Origin: Hemibagrus wyckioides
Taxonomy: Eukaryota; Chordata; Actinopteri; Siluriformes; Bagridae
Assembly (NCBI RefSeq): GCF_019097595.1
Contig: NC_080718.1
Span: 13,238,657 to 13,302,656, forward strand
Direction of reading: 5' to 3'
Length of the DNA: 64,000 nucleotides
Shown piece by piece: positions 44,800 through 57,759 of this stretch; the first letter of the stretch is position 1, and each line of letters begins with the position of its first letter. The notes under the pieces were generated by a model, which was given only the letters and a program-made list of their open reading frames with translations, ran no database searches and was not told where the DNA came from. The position numbers and the translations under genes are program-made.

Positions 44800-47245
44800 A
44801 CCACCACCACCACCACAGTGAAAGCGGGGAATCCTGCCGTTGGGCCACCAGGGAATCTACCTACTGTAGTTATCAAGGTGAACATTTCATGAACGTATGT
44901 GAGTCAATTAGTTTGCGATTCACGTCTCAAGTATCTAACTCAAAAAGAGTGGAAAAAACTCAAATTGTCTATTATACACATAAACAAGGCAAAAAAAAGT
45001 TACAGTTACAGTTATTGTGTTCATTTTAAAGACACAAATCTACTTGTAGAAGCTGTTAATAAATGACTTCATATTGCTGGTGAGATTAAGTCTGTTTTTG
45101 TACACACAAACCTTTATTATATTAGAGCATGAGCACAACATTCACTGAGTATTGTGCCATAGTATATATAGATGGCATTAATAGATAAATATATTTATTT
45201 TGTTCAGTATAGTTAATAAATACTGTAAGATCATTTCAGTCATACAGGCACATAAAGTGCTACTGGTCTCCATTCTGCAATGGGTTTAACTCAATCAGTC
45301 AGAGGTTTTCAGGATCACCTTTCCCCTTGAGGTCAACCTATCATGTTGGAAGATAAAACCACCTCAACCACTAAAAATCTTATATCATCAACTATAAATA
45401 AGCCCTCGCTCTAGGATATATAGGCCAACTTTGGCAGGCAGAAAAATAGTATGTTTCTGTTGGACTTAACCAACAAGCTTGAGAAAATGTCTAATACCAG
45501 TCAAAGGTATACACAGCCCAAACTATAAGGTGGGAAATAACTGAAAGAAAAAAAATTGACTCATTAAACACGTTACTGCATAGTTTTTGTTCACCTTTCC
45601 AGACTTTTTCTGAACATAAGGGCCACATTAGAAGTGTAGTAACTGGGTCGGTGATGGGCAGTGCTGTGCTGGCTGTCATATGTGCAGTATGATAATTATT
45701 AATTCACTGGATGCTCTGGCATCGAGACCATGACCTTGGCTGACCCAGGTGAAATTGATTTTTCTTCCACACCTGAAGCGAGCCCACACAGAGCTAAGAT
45801 CAGCAGAAGTTCCGAAAGTGAAAGGGAGAAAGAACTACAGAGAGAAATTCAGACTTCTCAAGGAGTTAAAGATGGAGGGGGGAAGTCCGCTCTCAGCACC
45901 AACGCAGCACTCACGGCTCGGTTGAGTATGTGTTTAAGTTTGAAAGAAGTAAATGGTTTCAGTGAGTCATTTAAGGAGACGCTGAAGCAGAGCAGAGAAA
46001 ACGACTCAGGACCTGACAGAAGCTGTAATTTAATAGCGTAATTTCCTGCCTGGCCCAGCAGAAATATCTGTCTGACGATGGCAGTTAATAAAAATGCACC
46101 AGGGTTTGATTTGCTCCCCAGTGGAGGACAAGTTCAGACGTATCTCTCCCCTTGGGTCTCTTAGACAAGAGTGTCAGTGAATGTGTGTATGCGTAGCTGT
46201 GGCAATCCAACAACAAATACAGTGCTCATCCATTTATTCTGACAAATTCATTCCCAGGAATGAAGCAAGTTATCTGACGTATTACATGTGGAGTCGCTGT
46301 ATATTTACTGTAAATTTATTGTCGCAGTATGACTGTGAAACACACTATGTATAAAATCTCACAAAAATATATTTTTCCATTTTGTTTCTACGTTCTGACA
46401 GCTAAAAGAACTAGAACCATTATGCTCAAGTGGAGAATAGCCACAAATGATTATTCTTGTCTTATGTGAAAAGAATTACGTTATTAAATATTCCCAGCAC
46501 ATTCTGCAAACTGATAGAAAGTTTGCTGAAATTAAATCAAATCAATATGATATTCAGACAAATACTGCCTACAGCTGTGGTTTGTTATCAAGCAGTTCAC
46601 CTAATCTAATAATGGATACCAATTGTTTATTTTGGAACAAACTGAAAAAAGTGTAATTAGATTGGCACAGCATGGGTTCTTCATGTTTTTATTCAATCAC
46701 GTTTAACAATATGTTTCATTACTGCAACAAACAAGAGTCAGTGATAAATTAATACCACCAGCTTGAAGTAAATATTTCATATTGACGAACACATATTTGT
46801 CTCATGGAATCAACATAAGCTTTGGCAGCCAAGTCATTCTTTAAAAAAATAGTTCAGCATTTACTCATGCTTCATTACATCATTTTGTCACTTCACTAAA
46901 GCAGAACATTATTATGTTATACCAGGAAACGTTAGATTATTGTCACATGTGGAACTACTTCTGATCCAGCAGCCACTGTTCCTCAGCCCGATCCACATCC
47001 AGCTCCAGACATGACCTGTTTTTGACCACAGTTCTGCCTATTGACTTAAATGAAATTAAAAAATTAATGCATCTGCCTCAGATTAGTGACAATAATAAAT
47101 AAATGCCTTTATTTATATGAAAAACTATGAATATATTTGAAGAAAGAGTTTTTCGGAACTTCACTCAAATCCACTGGAATGTATTGGTTATATAATGTAT
47201 ATTTGAAATACAACATATAACATAATACCTTTATTGATTTATGAT
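44800..47245. other. Unique sequence; one weak open frame
   Basis: No repeat family recognised. A plus-strand frame of 103 codons (45730-46041) has a hydrophilic, Ser/Glu/Lys-rich start (SESEREKELQREIQ) but no known motif and no matching splice sites. It lies in non-repetitive, GC-richer DNA and could be a chance frame. Confidence 0.4.
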
Positions 47246-47250
47246 TATTC

Positions 47251-47392
47251 CTACATCTTTAGTTTTATCCTAGTCAGGGCCATAGTGGCTCTGCATTTGC
47301 AGGCTATACTGGGATTGCTAGTTTGGCAGGAATACACCCTGGACAAGAGACCAGTCTAACATAGGGTGCTCTGCAGACACAAATATGCACAG

Positions 47393-47423
<31 letters not shown>

Positions 47424-47500
47424 CTCATTCATACCTATGGTGAATTTAGCATAGTCAATGCACCTACCAGCATACTTCTAGGAGCTGTAATGAAAAAAGG
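47251..47500 (-). mobile_element. tRNA-headed fish SINE, minus strand, with internal (AC)n
   Basis: TTATCCTAGTCAGGGCCATA, CAGGAATACACCCTGGACAA, GAGACCAGTCTAACATAGGG, CATACCTATGGTGAATTTAG and CATAGTCAATGCACCTACCA follow the reversed SINE order. The (AC)n at 47392-47420 lies at the same internal position as in the copy at 12357-12626. Confidence 0.75.
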
Positions 47501-48365
47501 AGAACTGAAATCAAGTTTAGTGGACAGTATCTTGACATCATCTACATTAGAGGGTAAGTCTGGGTAAGTGAGGGGGACATTAGCCCCAGTTACCTCTATG
47601 ACTGTCCATAATACTGCAATGCGATATTAGTTACATTTGACTCAGCACCAAAATCTCATAGACTAATGGAACGTGGTCATGTCAGGTCCAGATGCAACAC
47701 ACAAATACAGTCCACACAATAAAGGGTTAACACTTAATCCTACTGCCTACCCTAAGGCCTAAGGCCTACATGCCTTCAACCATAGCCTCCAGGCTTACAT
47801 CTGAGGAATACCTCTATAGCTTTTTCATTCATTTTTGTACTTTGATATAAAAGTACAACTCTACCTGTCAACTTACCTTTAGGATTCTGTATATATATTT
47901 TAAAAGAGCTCAGTGGCAGATGGAGACATGGTGGAAATAACAATTCACTAGAATTATTAATCTTCCTACTCTCGTTTAGGCATTTTCATAGTTTTAGATT
48001 ATACTTAACAACACTTTTGTAACATTTCCTTGCACAAGTACATTTTTGTTTGCTAGACAGGCTTGCCAACCACAATGTATTGCCACTGTGTTTGGGTTAT
48101 AGTCTGTGTGGTGTTTTGAGCTTGTGTTCCTCCAGGGATCACGTCATTTTCTTAGGGGTTCATTGGTTGCCTCCCAAATCTACAATATGGCCAAATGTTC
48201 ATGATGTCACAAATTTGGAAGCAGACAATTGTACAGGATGACTTTGTATGCTGAAACAGTACATGTTCTCTCCACTGGAACCAATAAATCCAAACCTGCT
48301 ACAGAATGCCAATACCCAAAGAAATCATGGATTTGGATTTGAACTGTATTTAGACCAGTGTTATA
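47501..48365. other. Unique sequence, nothing recognised
   Basis: No gene or repeat family recognised. Confidence 0.45.
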
Positions 48366-48369
48366 AGTT

Positions 48370-48420
48370 CTGGATCCACCATGATCCTGACCAGGATAAA
48401 GTGGACAAATGAGTGTACTG
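48370..48420 (+). repeat. SINE 3' tail fragment
   Basis: GGATCCACCATGATCCTGAC followed by CAGGATAAAGTGGACAAATG matches the last ~45 bp of the tRNA-headed SINE family. Confidence 0.55.
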
Positions 48421-48639
48421 TAACTTTTAATCCTATATGTTCTAATGCCTGTTGGAATAGTTCTTACAAACCTATGACATACACAATATACACTTGATGT
48501 TGCATCCGGTTTGAAAATGTGCAATTTAAACTCTCTGAAATATTCTTATAGCTGGGACAAGGAACCAGTCCTCTGTGTAACTGGTATTCTGAACCACACA
48601 CACTGTTGTAAAAAAGATGTGAAAGGATTTGCTAGCTCT

Positions 48640-48790
48640 TAAAGGGTGTCATGCTAGTGTTGGGTCAATAGTTTAAGACTTTAGGATAATGATTGGAAAA
48701 TTATGAGGGTGCCAAGCTACTATGGGTATCTCTCAGATTTTTACTGTCTCTTTGTATGTTTCTTTGGATAAAAGCCAATCACAGTAAATC
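48640..48790 (+). repeat. Weak SINE-like fragment
   Basis: GGGTGTCATGCTAGTGTTGG, TTGGAAAATTATGAGGGTGC and a closing TTTCTTTGGATAAAAGCCAA resemble a fish tRNA-type SINE that ends 'cgctttggataaaagcgtctgc'. Low certainty. Confidence 0.35.
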
Positions 48791-48799
48791 AAGCAAATG

Positions 48800-51700
48800 T
48801 GAGCCTGTTGAATAAGACTGACCACCAGATTACAAATTATTTAGACACGTACCTCAAGAACCCTGTAGAGCTCTATCCGTGGTCTTGTACCTTAACGTTC
48901 TGAAAGATGCTCAACACTGTAAAATAAAATAGTAATATAGCATTATGGTCATAATTATACATAAACATTGTTTAAGAAACATCAAGTTTAAGATCATCTT
49001 TATAACATCCTCATCCTCAACAGTCATTTTTTAATGATTTTCCAGATATTCCTCTTCACATTTTTGTAGAAATATATTTCCTTGTACTATCATGGCACAA
49101 AAACTACATGGAACACAATTCATAATGCTGATTCAGAATTTGTAAGAAAAAAAAGTCACCTCTGTTCAGTAAAAAATAAAAATAAAAATATACAGGAATG
49201 TTCAGTCATCTGCTAGACTCATGCATTATCCTGTTATTACTGCTATCTTTACAGTGAAATCATGTTCATCAGAACTCCAGATAATCAAAGTAAGTGCAAG
49301 TAAGTGTGTTTACGCCCTACTTTCTGCCTGTACTTGCTCTCTCATACTCCTCCCAATAAGGCATTTAACACTTACTGTACCCTCCTAGACCAGTTTGTCA
49401 GAGCACCTCAGGACCAGTGTAGTCAAAAGAAGAAGTAAAAATTTTCACTCTTGCCAACCTGGACTGATCCAGCCAGTAGAATGCCAGCCATGATGTAGAA
49501 TCCATCAATGGAGAGGATTTCTATGTGCCAGAGAAGAACTGCCTTTAGCAGTTACATCGAAAAAAGGACCAGAGGGAGTTTCTGTCTTCACATGAATATA
49601 TCCATCTTCTATCTTTACCACCGGAGACAAACAATTACGCAAACTGGAAATTGCTCTTCAGAAGAAGACACTTGTATTATATGACAGCAAGCCAGATCCC
49701 CTGCCCCAAAGTGATGAGACAACATCAGCTTAATTTAAAAGTAAATGTGTGTTTACAGTGATACACGTTAGCTTCCACGCAGATTACAGAGGCATTGTCT
49801 GCTCTAATTGTGTTTGGTAATGTGTTTTCTGAAACATAGCCATTGGTATTCATAGAATTCATGGCAAGTAAATGGATCTTCTCATCCATGGGCACATAAT
49901 TGTGGCAGCTACGTGATTACAGCAGCAGAAAGGATGTGGGGGAGTGAACAGACAGAGACAGTCTCGGACCACTGCCAAAGTGTTCAGACCCATGTCTCAA
50001 ATCCATAATTAACCTCCCAGGTCCTTCACAAGGCTGTGATTGTAAGGGTTCATGAGAGGGGAAGGACTTCCCTTTATGGCTACAGATGGGTCACCACTGC
50101 ACTTTAATGTGTTTGTTTACTGGTTCCTCAGGCGCTTGGCTCAAGGTGACGGAGACATGAGCGAGTGAGCTGCTGCCATGGGCTCCCAGCTGCCTCTTGG
50201 CCAACTGAGGCCTTGTTATGAAGAAAAATGGAAGTGGGTTCCGGAGCAGGCACATTCAGAAGGATGGATGGCTTATCTCCTATGTGTGACCTCTTTGTGA
50301 ATCTCCAAGGACAACTATGTTGTTTTTGGCCATGCAGGTGCATCGTGCTGTACAAGTCAAAAGATGGCGGCAACGTTGTGGTCATTATGGTTTGATGGGT
50401 AAGACATAGTGGTTGGGGTTAGAGAGTTCTTTTGAGACAGAACTTTGTAGACCTTTTGAGGTGCAACAGTTTTATTCCATTTCAATAAGACAGTTTCAAT
50501 TGACTCAAACAGATCTTTTATGCTCCTCACCACAGGATAGAAAACAAAGGTAAAGAAGCCAATGAATAATCAGACTAACAAGCACACAAATTAAACAGTA
50601 CAACACCTTCTAAATTAGTCATGTAATCAGCAGGGTTGTAATTAGTCTGATTTAGGAGGAATGTTTACCTCTCACTACAAGTAACTTCATGCTCTCATTA
50701 ACCAGGTTCATGATTCTTGAAGCTTGCTGGCTATCTATATTTTAGAACTATAGTTTTGGCACTGAAGTCACAAAAGAAAGACTCCGCCAGCAACAAATCA
50801 TTTTTCAGAAGTTGTGTGCCATGACAGATGGAGAAATTTCAGCCATCAGTGTAGCATGGTCGTTCTCTAAATTAATTTTTCAGACTCCCAAAATACAAAC
50901 ATAAAAATCTCTGCCCTTCCATATGTAATCAAATCAATCAATCACTATTCTCTAGAAGAATATATAATCCCCTTTTCCTACAAGGACTTTAATCTGAACC
51001 AAAGGTTGTTAAAATAGCAAAAGGATATTGCACAGATTTAGACTTTCTAGCCAATAAACCAAGTGCTCACATGATTAGATCATTGATCCTCTAGTAGAGC
51101 TGGAGGCCTCCAGGTGCAAAATGACTTTTTAATGAAATCAGGGAAATCTTGTTACTCTTAAAATTACTGATCACAGTTAAAGCCAGGTGAACATGGTGGC
51201 ATTTTATCCAAGTTCCTGTGTAAGGGTATTCGGTTTCTTTCGATTGCACCAGACGATGTTTTATAGCACAGTCCACTGGGCTGATTATTGTTGTTGCACA
51301 ATACAGGGACATCCTGATATTTCTTTAAAGTGAAATTCCGTATCTCCTTTCAAGAGCTATGATTCTGGGCAAACAAACAGGTTACAAAACAAATTCCTCA
51401 CCCTCTGATATTCACACGTTACTGCTGGTCTGAAAAGGTTTTGGATTTGAGCTGAGTGTGAATAGCAATCAAAAGTGAAACAGCAGGTGGATTTCATGTG
51501 GCTGTTTGAAATGGATGACCTTTACAGTTGCAGTTACACCACATGACATCTTTGGTTAAAAAAAAAAAAGTATGGAGTGAGTAAAGTAGAATGATATTCA
51601 GCTTGTTTTTTTTTAAGTGTTAAGTTTCCGTTTCTACCATATATTCTGTATATTACCAATTATCCGGCAGCTTTCAAAGCTACTATAAAAGGCTTTAACA

Positions 51701-51985
51701 TTCTCAATGTAGAAATCACGTCTGCAAGGATTGCGTGAAGACAGAACGAATTTACTGTGTTTACAAGCTCAAGCTCAAATGCTTTCCAAAGTTTCAACTT
51801 GGTCAAAGTATTCAGTACTTCTGGTAGTTATATTAACATTACAGTGAATTAACTGGCTTAGGCATGCCTCATTTAAATCACAGGCTTGGTCACATGAATA
51901 CAGAGTTCTGGCACAGATTTGTGCCAGAGATATGAGAGGAGGTATGAAAGGAGATATATTACCTAGTTGATGCCATGTTTATTCC
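48800..51985. other. Unique sequence, no gene; possible conserved block at 50100-50390
   Basis: No repeat family recognised over about 3 kb. Between 50100 and 50390 the sequence is GC-richer and repeat-free. A minus-strand frame (50128-50385) has no motif. No splice-bounded exon could be argued. Confidence 0.45.
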
Positions 51986-51989
51986 TACA

Positions 51990-51990
<1 letters not shown>

Positions 51991-52034
<44 letters not shown>
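51991..52034. repeat. (ATT)n microsatellite
   Basis: About 14 ATT units. Confidence 0.95.
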
Positions 52035-52035
<1 letters not shown>

Positions 52036-52794
52036 CTTTTTTTTTATTTTCTTTTATTTTAACACCTTCAGAAACCAAAGCTGATGAGCAAAATTCGTTC
52101 AGAGACTGCTATGAGATGGATTCAAATGATTTAACATCTATTAATTCTGTTCATTGTGATTTTAATGTGATTTTAAGCCCTACCCTGGACCTTTAACACA
52201 GGAATTAAACTTCAGTTAAAAAATAAATTGCTTTCTAGTATCAGAGACGTGAGTGAGGTTACACAAACGGAAAAATGCTGACAAGGCGGTTTGTTGAAAA
52301 ATACTGTGGAGGGCTATATTTTGATGACAAGAATAATGCAAATGTGATAAATTACAGCGTATGTAAAAATTTTCACTAATTAATTCTAATGAATCATATT
52401 GCAGCGGTCTGAAGTGCAGTCACGTAGAGCAGGATGTGTTGGGTTGATGTATTGCGTGTGAGAGGAAGTGTCTGAAGAGTCACATCACCATTGCTAATAG
52501 AGTTAGTGATGGTGCACACTGTACAGCTTCCTTAATACTTATACCATTTTCACTGCCCAGAAATCTTTAACTCTTTTTTTACCACAGGCCAAAAAGACCT
52601 GTTTTGGGGAAGGAGATAATCGGGACATTAAGAGTTTGTAGTTCTTAGAACTGAGATGCCTCAAATGCTTGTTCATTAGCATCTAAAACTAAAAGGTGTT
52701 ATCTTCAACCACTAAAATTCTGTGTAAGCTTATCCATTTCAAAGGTTTCAATTAAAAGATAAGAGACACATTTATTCTACTATATCAGCTTTTC

Positions 52795-53480
52795 AGTGTG
52801 TTTACACACAGTTTGGTTGTATTTTCAATTAATTCCTTCTCTTCAATATATATTTTTACTTTGTGGTCTATCTGACATTTTGTTAGAACAATGAAGGTAC
52901 ATATAGAATCACTCTTGCTGTAAGTCCTGGATGCAAGTGATTTTTAACTTTCTGGCTGATGTCTTGAGGTGTTGCTTCAGTATTTTTAGATACCCCTCCT
53001 ACTTTTCCAGTAAAACACCCGCACAACATGATGCTACCGCCTCCATTCTTCACAGTTCAGATGGTGTTATTCAAATTAAAAGCACAGATCCACCACACAG
53101 TACTGATCTTTATGGCCAGACAATTTAATTTTTGCTCCACAATACTAGGTCTTTGACCATCTACAATGTTTTTGGATTTTCAAAGCCAGTCTTCATTGTG
53201 TGACAGCATTGCAGGCTGTGACAATGTAGGACTTTCTGCAACCGTCTAATCAGCTGCTTCTCAAATTCCTTAAATCGCTTTCTGGATAGTCAAATTGGTG
53301 TGACTTTTGACCCATCAGTATTCTGATATTGAGAATTAAGGCTGTAATAACATTTAAACGACTGATTTGAACAGATTTGCCAAAAGAAACGTATGCTAAT
53401 GTGAATGTATGGAGTTGTGAAAAATTGAGATGAAATATCTTTAGCCTAGGTGTATGTAGGCTTTTGTCCTCAACCCTACA
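52795..53480 (-). mobile_element. Tc1-like transposon, minus-strand coding, internally deleted
   Basis: On the minus strand at about 53000-53075 the frame reads NNTI-TVKNGGGSIMLCGC, the Tc1 block usually seen as KNTIPTVKHGGGSIMLWGC, with one stop. The plus strand then shows GTTTTTGGATTTTC and, at the right end, GTGAAAAATTGAGATGAAAT, AGCCTAGGTGTATGTAGGCT, the outward-reading terminal repeat of this fish Tc1 group, ending near 53480. The left boundary (~52795, GTGTTTACACACAGTTTGGT) is less certain. About 700 bp remain, so much of the gene is deleted. Confidence 0.7.
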
Positions 53481-54499
53481 TTGTCTTGTCAATATGAATA
53501 AAATGAAGGTGGGGAACAAATGATAACATCTCTAATCTAACAGCATCATTAGCTAGAACAGTTTGTGATCCTGAAACTTTGTTATTTCCTAAAAACAAGC
53601 TCAATAAGTGATTCTCTTTTTAAAATGACTTGACAAGTTTATTCTGCTCTTGTTTGTGTATGAAAATCACAAATTATGGGGGAGAAAATGACCAGGGCTA
53701 CATTAACACCAAAGATTGTCTGTTCTGTAGAGCATGAACAGGCCACACAGAAACTGTCTTTGAAGCCGTAATTGTTATTTAGTAGCCGTTCTTGCATTAT
53801 CCTCACGGTTTCCTTTTCCATTTTTATTTATTCTCAAATATTTCTTACACAACAGTCGCTTACTGGATCAGAGTCTGTCTAGTATTATTCAAACATAATG
53901 GCCCTTATTCATCAAAGTTGCATAGAAACAAGCAAAGATTTGAATGTTCTGATTTATGAAACTGTCATATGGCATCAGCATGAGTGGTGATCTGAGCACA
54001 ATTGATGATTGTGGCAGTTGTGATAGTGAGCTGATTAAAGGAAAGCATTCAACGTGCTGTATACTGCATTTGAGTGAGGTGTTTGTGCACAAGTTTGCTG
54101 AAAATGATTCTTCTTTGTTGCATCCTCAAAAATGGAGAGCAAAAAATAAGAAAACTAGACATAAAAAGCCGTTAACACAGTATCAATAGAGGATATGACG
54201 GGCCAATAGATTAGGCCTAAAGCATTTGCCGTATTGTGAGGAGAATTTCATAACCATACAAAAATTGACAGGGCAATAATTGCCTATACTCTCTGGGTGG
54301 TTAAGATAACATTATTCTCTCACCTGTCAATCATTTCCTGTGTTGGGACATGTTAACTAAAACATCTGTTTTATTTCTATAAGAGATCATTTTTAAGTAA
54401 TAACTGAGATAGATTTATTTCAGTTTTTATTTACTTTATCAGATGGGCCAATTTTTATGTGCAGATTGTTAGCATTTTGTTTGCATTTCCTTTTAGTTT

Positions 54500-54830
54500 C
54501 TTCTTCAATACATTGTTGTCTTTTAGCCATTTTTTTGTTGTCTTTTAGCCATCAACTATGAAGATATACTTGGGGTCATTGTCATACTAGAAGTCCAGAT
54601 TGTGACCGAGTTTTAACTTTCTGGCTAATGTCAAGAAGTGGTGCTTTAGTATATCTAGATAATCCTCTTTCTTTCCCAGTAAACCATTCAACCCACTGCA
54701 TGATGCTACAACCCTCAGGCCTCAGGGATCAGACGGTGTTATATTAAATTAACAGCCTTTACACACAGCGCCAATTATTATGTCCATCACAGCAACACTA
54801 GCCAATCGTAGATGTTTATGAACTGACAAA
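54500..54830 (-). mobile_element. Tc1-like transposon fragment, minus-strand coding
   Basis: The plus strand reads GAAGATATACTTGGGGTCAT, TGTCATACTAGAAGTCCAG, CGAGTTTTAACTTTCTGGCT, CACTGCATGATGCTACAACC and CAGACGGTGTTATATTAAAT, the complement of the same transposase region as in the copy at 52795-53480. A 22-bp tandem duplication (TTGTTGTCTTTTAGCCAT at 54513 and 54535) lies at the left. No terminal repeats found. Confidence 0.65.
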
Positions 54831-54834
54831 TACA

Positions 54835-56225
54835 GATAAAGGGAAATTAGTTCCTTCCTCTGAAGCAGAATTCAAAGAAATTTGTTGGCTGGTTTTAAAT
54901 GTTTTAGAAAGAAAATCTAGGACTAATAGAAATGCTGATTAATGCTTTGTCATAACTAGGGAACTATTAAACTGCCCAGTGAATCTTGTTGTACTTGTAT
55001 AATGATAATAAAGGTGTTTGTATTCATATAATGTGAGACATATCTGGATAGAGAGAGTATCTATCTGGTCTGTAGCCAGTTTGAAAAGAAAAACATTTCT
55101 GCTTTATGTAGTTGATATGTCCTGTGTGCACTTTTCCCCAGGTGGAATTTCATCATAATTGACAGCTATTCCTGTGGATTCACAACCAGACATACACTGG
55201 GGTTGTCGAGCTACACGAATCACTCTAGGGTTTGACATTTGGTGTTTGTGCGAAATAAAATGGGAATGATGTTAGGATTGTTATCCCAGTGGGTCAGCTA
55301 ACATTAGAGGGCATATACTGCAGTGTCTTCTTGTTTCTTTTATCTCGATGTTCCTTTCTGACTGTGAGAGACTGTGCACAATTGGTCCATACATTGATCC
55401 ATAGATGCTTCCTTCAGGTCAGACCTTTGTCTCAGTAGTTTCAACTACCGATTGAAGCGCTCACTTCTTCTTGTCATTTAGAGACAGTGTTTTGACACTT
55501 TCTATGTGTAGCTCTAGTGGAAAAATCATATATATAGACCTGACCTTGTGAACACTTGTCTATTTATCTCCTCAACTGGGAGCTTCTTACCAGCTCCAAG
55601 CTCTTAAAATGTGTACCTGGGGACTGAGCTCTTGAAAGGGAGACATCACCAGGCAGGTATGGATCTTCAGGCTCATGGCAGCATGTGTATTGAGCCAAAT
55701 GGCCACTGATTTATGGCAGGACTGATTCATGCATTGTGTATGTGAGGTGAGAATTGGACAACCGAGCGGAGCTAGTGAAGTCAGCAGTTCCACACCGGTG
55801 CAGTTTTCCTATACAGCTTGCTCAATTTATGTTGTACACTATCAAACATCCAGGATTTCCTCAGCTGCTGTTTATTTGAACACAAGTCAATAAGAGCCAT
55901 CTGGAAAAAAAGACATGCATTTGAAAATAGATGTTTAGAAAAAAAACTAAACTCTAAACCACATTGAGACACATGCACAGCATCAAACTCAATGTTAAGT
56001 CACAATCCAGCACAGAGCACGCAAGTAAAAACAACCCTAAGCCAAGCACACCCACATGAGGGCAGGCCGTGACTGATCAGACTGTGTTGTGTTTGGCGAA
56101 CGCTGTGGAAGCCAAGCTCCAGATCTCTCCTGGAATCAGTGATGTATACATTGAGGAGGGAGCAAGGAGGGGAAAAAATCCATAAGCAAATGGAGGAGCC
56201 CTCCCCACAGCGATAGACAACAGCC
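54835..56225. other. Unique sequence, nothing recognised
   Basis: No gene or repeat family recognised. 55330-55800 is repeat-free and of even composition. Confidence 0.45.
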
Positions 56226-56229
56226 TATT

Positions 56230-56545
56230 GAAACCACTATGTCCTTGCCTGGTGATGCAGTGATGTCATCAGGCTGCACATTCTGTCTGACAGCAGCTTG
56301 CTGCAGACATCAGTACAGAGCTGAACATGCCTTGGTCTCTGTGCTGTCACCTTGAGACAGTGCCCGGAGCTCAGGCGCTTACATGGCCTGAGTTATCAAA
56401 ACAAAGTCAGGCTCAAGCGAACACATCATTCATCAAAAACAATGTGGGGGAGTTAATTAATGAGGGTTAATCACTGTCATCAAGCATACAGCATACTTCC
56501 TTTGAGTGGACCTTAGCGTTAATGCTTTAGAGCGCTGAATTAATT
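56230..56545. promoter_or_regulatory. Enhancer-like block, possible conserved noncoding element
   Basis: Repeat-free, near-even composition, with GAGTTAATTAATGAGGGTTA, AATCACTGTCATCAAGC (TGTCA is a MEIS/TALE core) and GAATTAATTATCTCC. Also AACAAAG (SOX/TCF-like) at 56400. Typical motif mix of developmental enhancers, inferred only. Confidence 0.35.
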
Positions 56546-56999
56546 ATCTCCAGAACAAAATTACAAATAAACACATAATGCTTAAAACAAGCCCCCCATA
56601 CCTTGTAACACACAATTTACAGGCTATATATTAAAATAAAGTTTGACAAAATGGGAGGCTATCTAACGTGTCTGGAGCTCAGACTGGAGTTTTTTAAGCC
56701 TACTGCTAATCCTCTTTGGGCGAACAATGGTATTTGATGTGCACAATGATGCAGTAGAAAGGGACACAGCAAACAGAGGCCTCACTGTTTGAGATCTGAT
56801 TTTCCGCACAGGACAAGAGGCTGCATCTGCTCCACAAATAACACAGAGCATGCCAGTCAAGGCATACGTGAGCTCCCCCATGCAGAATAGCCTGCAGCAG
56901 TGGGCATCTATATAGAAGGGGAAAAAAGAGACGGTGGGGGGAGGTTGGGGCAGATCTAGAATCAGCTTAAGAGGTGCTGGATGGCAGCATGCATTTTAG

Positions 57000-57290
57000 T
57001 TAACAATGTGCCGCCTTAATCCCTCAGCTGCCACTGTTTTTCCAGCTGCTGCCTGCTGGCACCGGTCCTCGCGAAAGGGGAAAGAAGGCAAGATATAATG
57101 GGGCAGTGCTTCCAAAAACAGGATCACGCTGTTCAAATGTGCTGAACAACCTTCACACCTTCCCTTTGCTGGCAGATTTTTTTTTATTCTTTTAAGAAAG
57201 TCTATTTTGAATTCAGTTTGATTTGCCGAATTGTTTTTCATGTAAACTTGTTTACCTCATGCATATTAATTAATCATTCATGTGGATTTT
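57000..57290. promoter_or_regulatory. Enhancer-like block, possible conserved noncoding element
   Basis: Repeat-free. Left part is GC-rich (GCTGCTGCCTGCTGGCACCG, CCTCGCGAAAGG). Right part carries TTGTTTACCTCATG (forkhead-like GTAAACA on the other strand) and ATATTAATTAATCATTC. Confidence 0.3.
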
Positions 57291-57639
57291 ATGTATCTAA
57301 AATGTATCACTGTTAAGTTCACCGCTCATAACTAGTGTTCAAATACAGACAATTACTTCAATATGCTTTATTGTGGCTCACACTTTTTTGGGGGGAATTT
57401 TCCTTAATTGTCCCTATTGAATTAAATAAACCTATTGAATGTTTCAGTATGAAAACAGGCAACAAAACTTCTCATTCTGTTTTGGCCAGAATTTAGTAGA
57501 TTATAGTAGGATTTAATAGATGCAGCGGTACGTGGGGTGTCTTTCAGAGGAGTTTTAATGGAAAAACTACCGATTTTTTTTTCACTTTGGGGGTTCCAGA
57601 CTTTATTTATTTAACTTTATTTCTAAAAGAAATATGTGC

Positions 57640-57729
<90 letters not shown>

Positions 57730-57750
57730 TATATTTATATTGACTACTGC
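57640..57750. repeat. Compound (CT)n-(AT)n microsatellite
   Basis: About 18 CT units run directly into about 24 AT units and then imperfect AT-rich sequence. Confidence 0.97.
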
Positions 57751-57759
57751 TTTATTTCT

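Noticed and set aside
51975..52196. Poly-tyrosine open frame
   Set aside because: Product of the (ATT)n microsatellite read as TAT codons.
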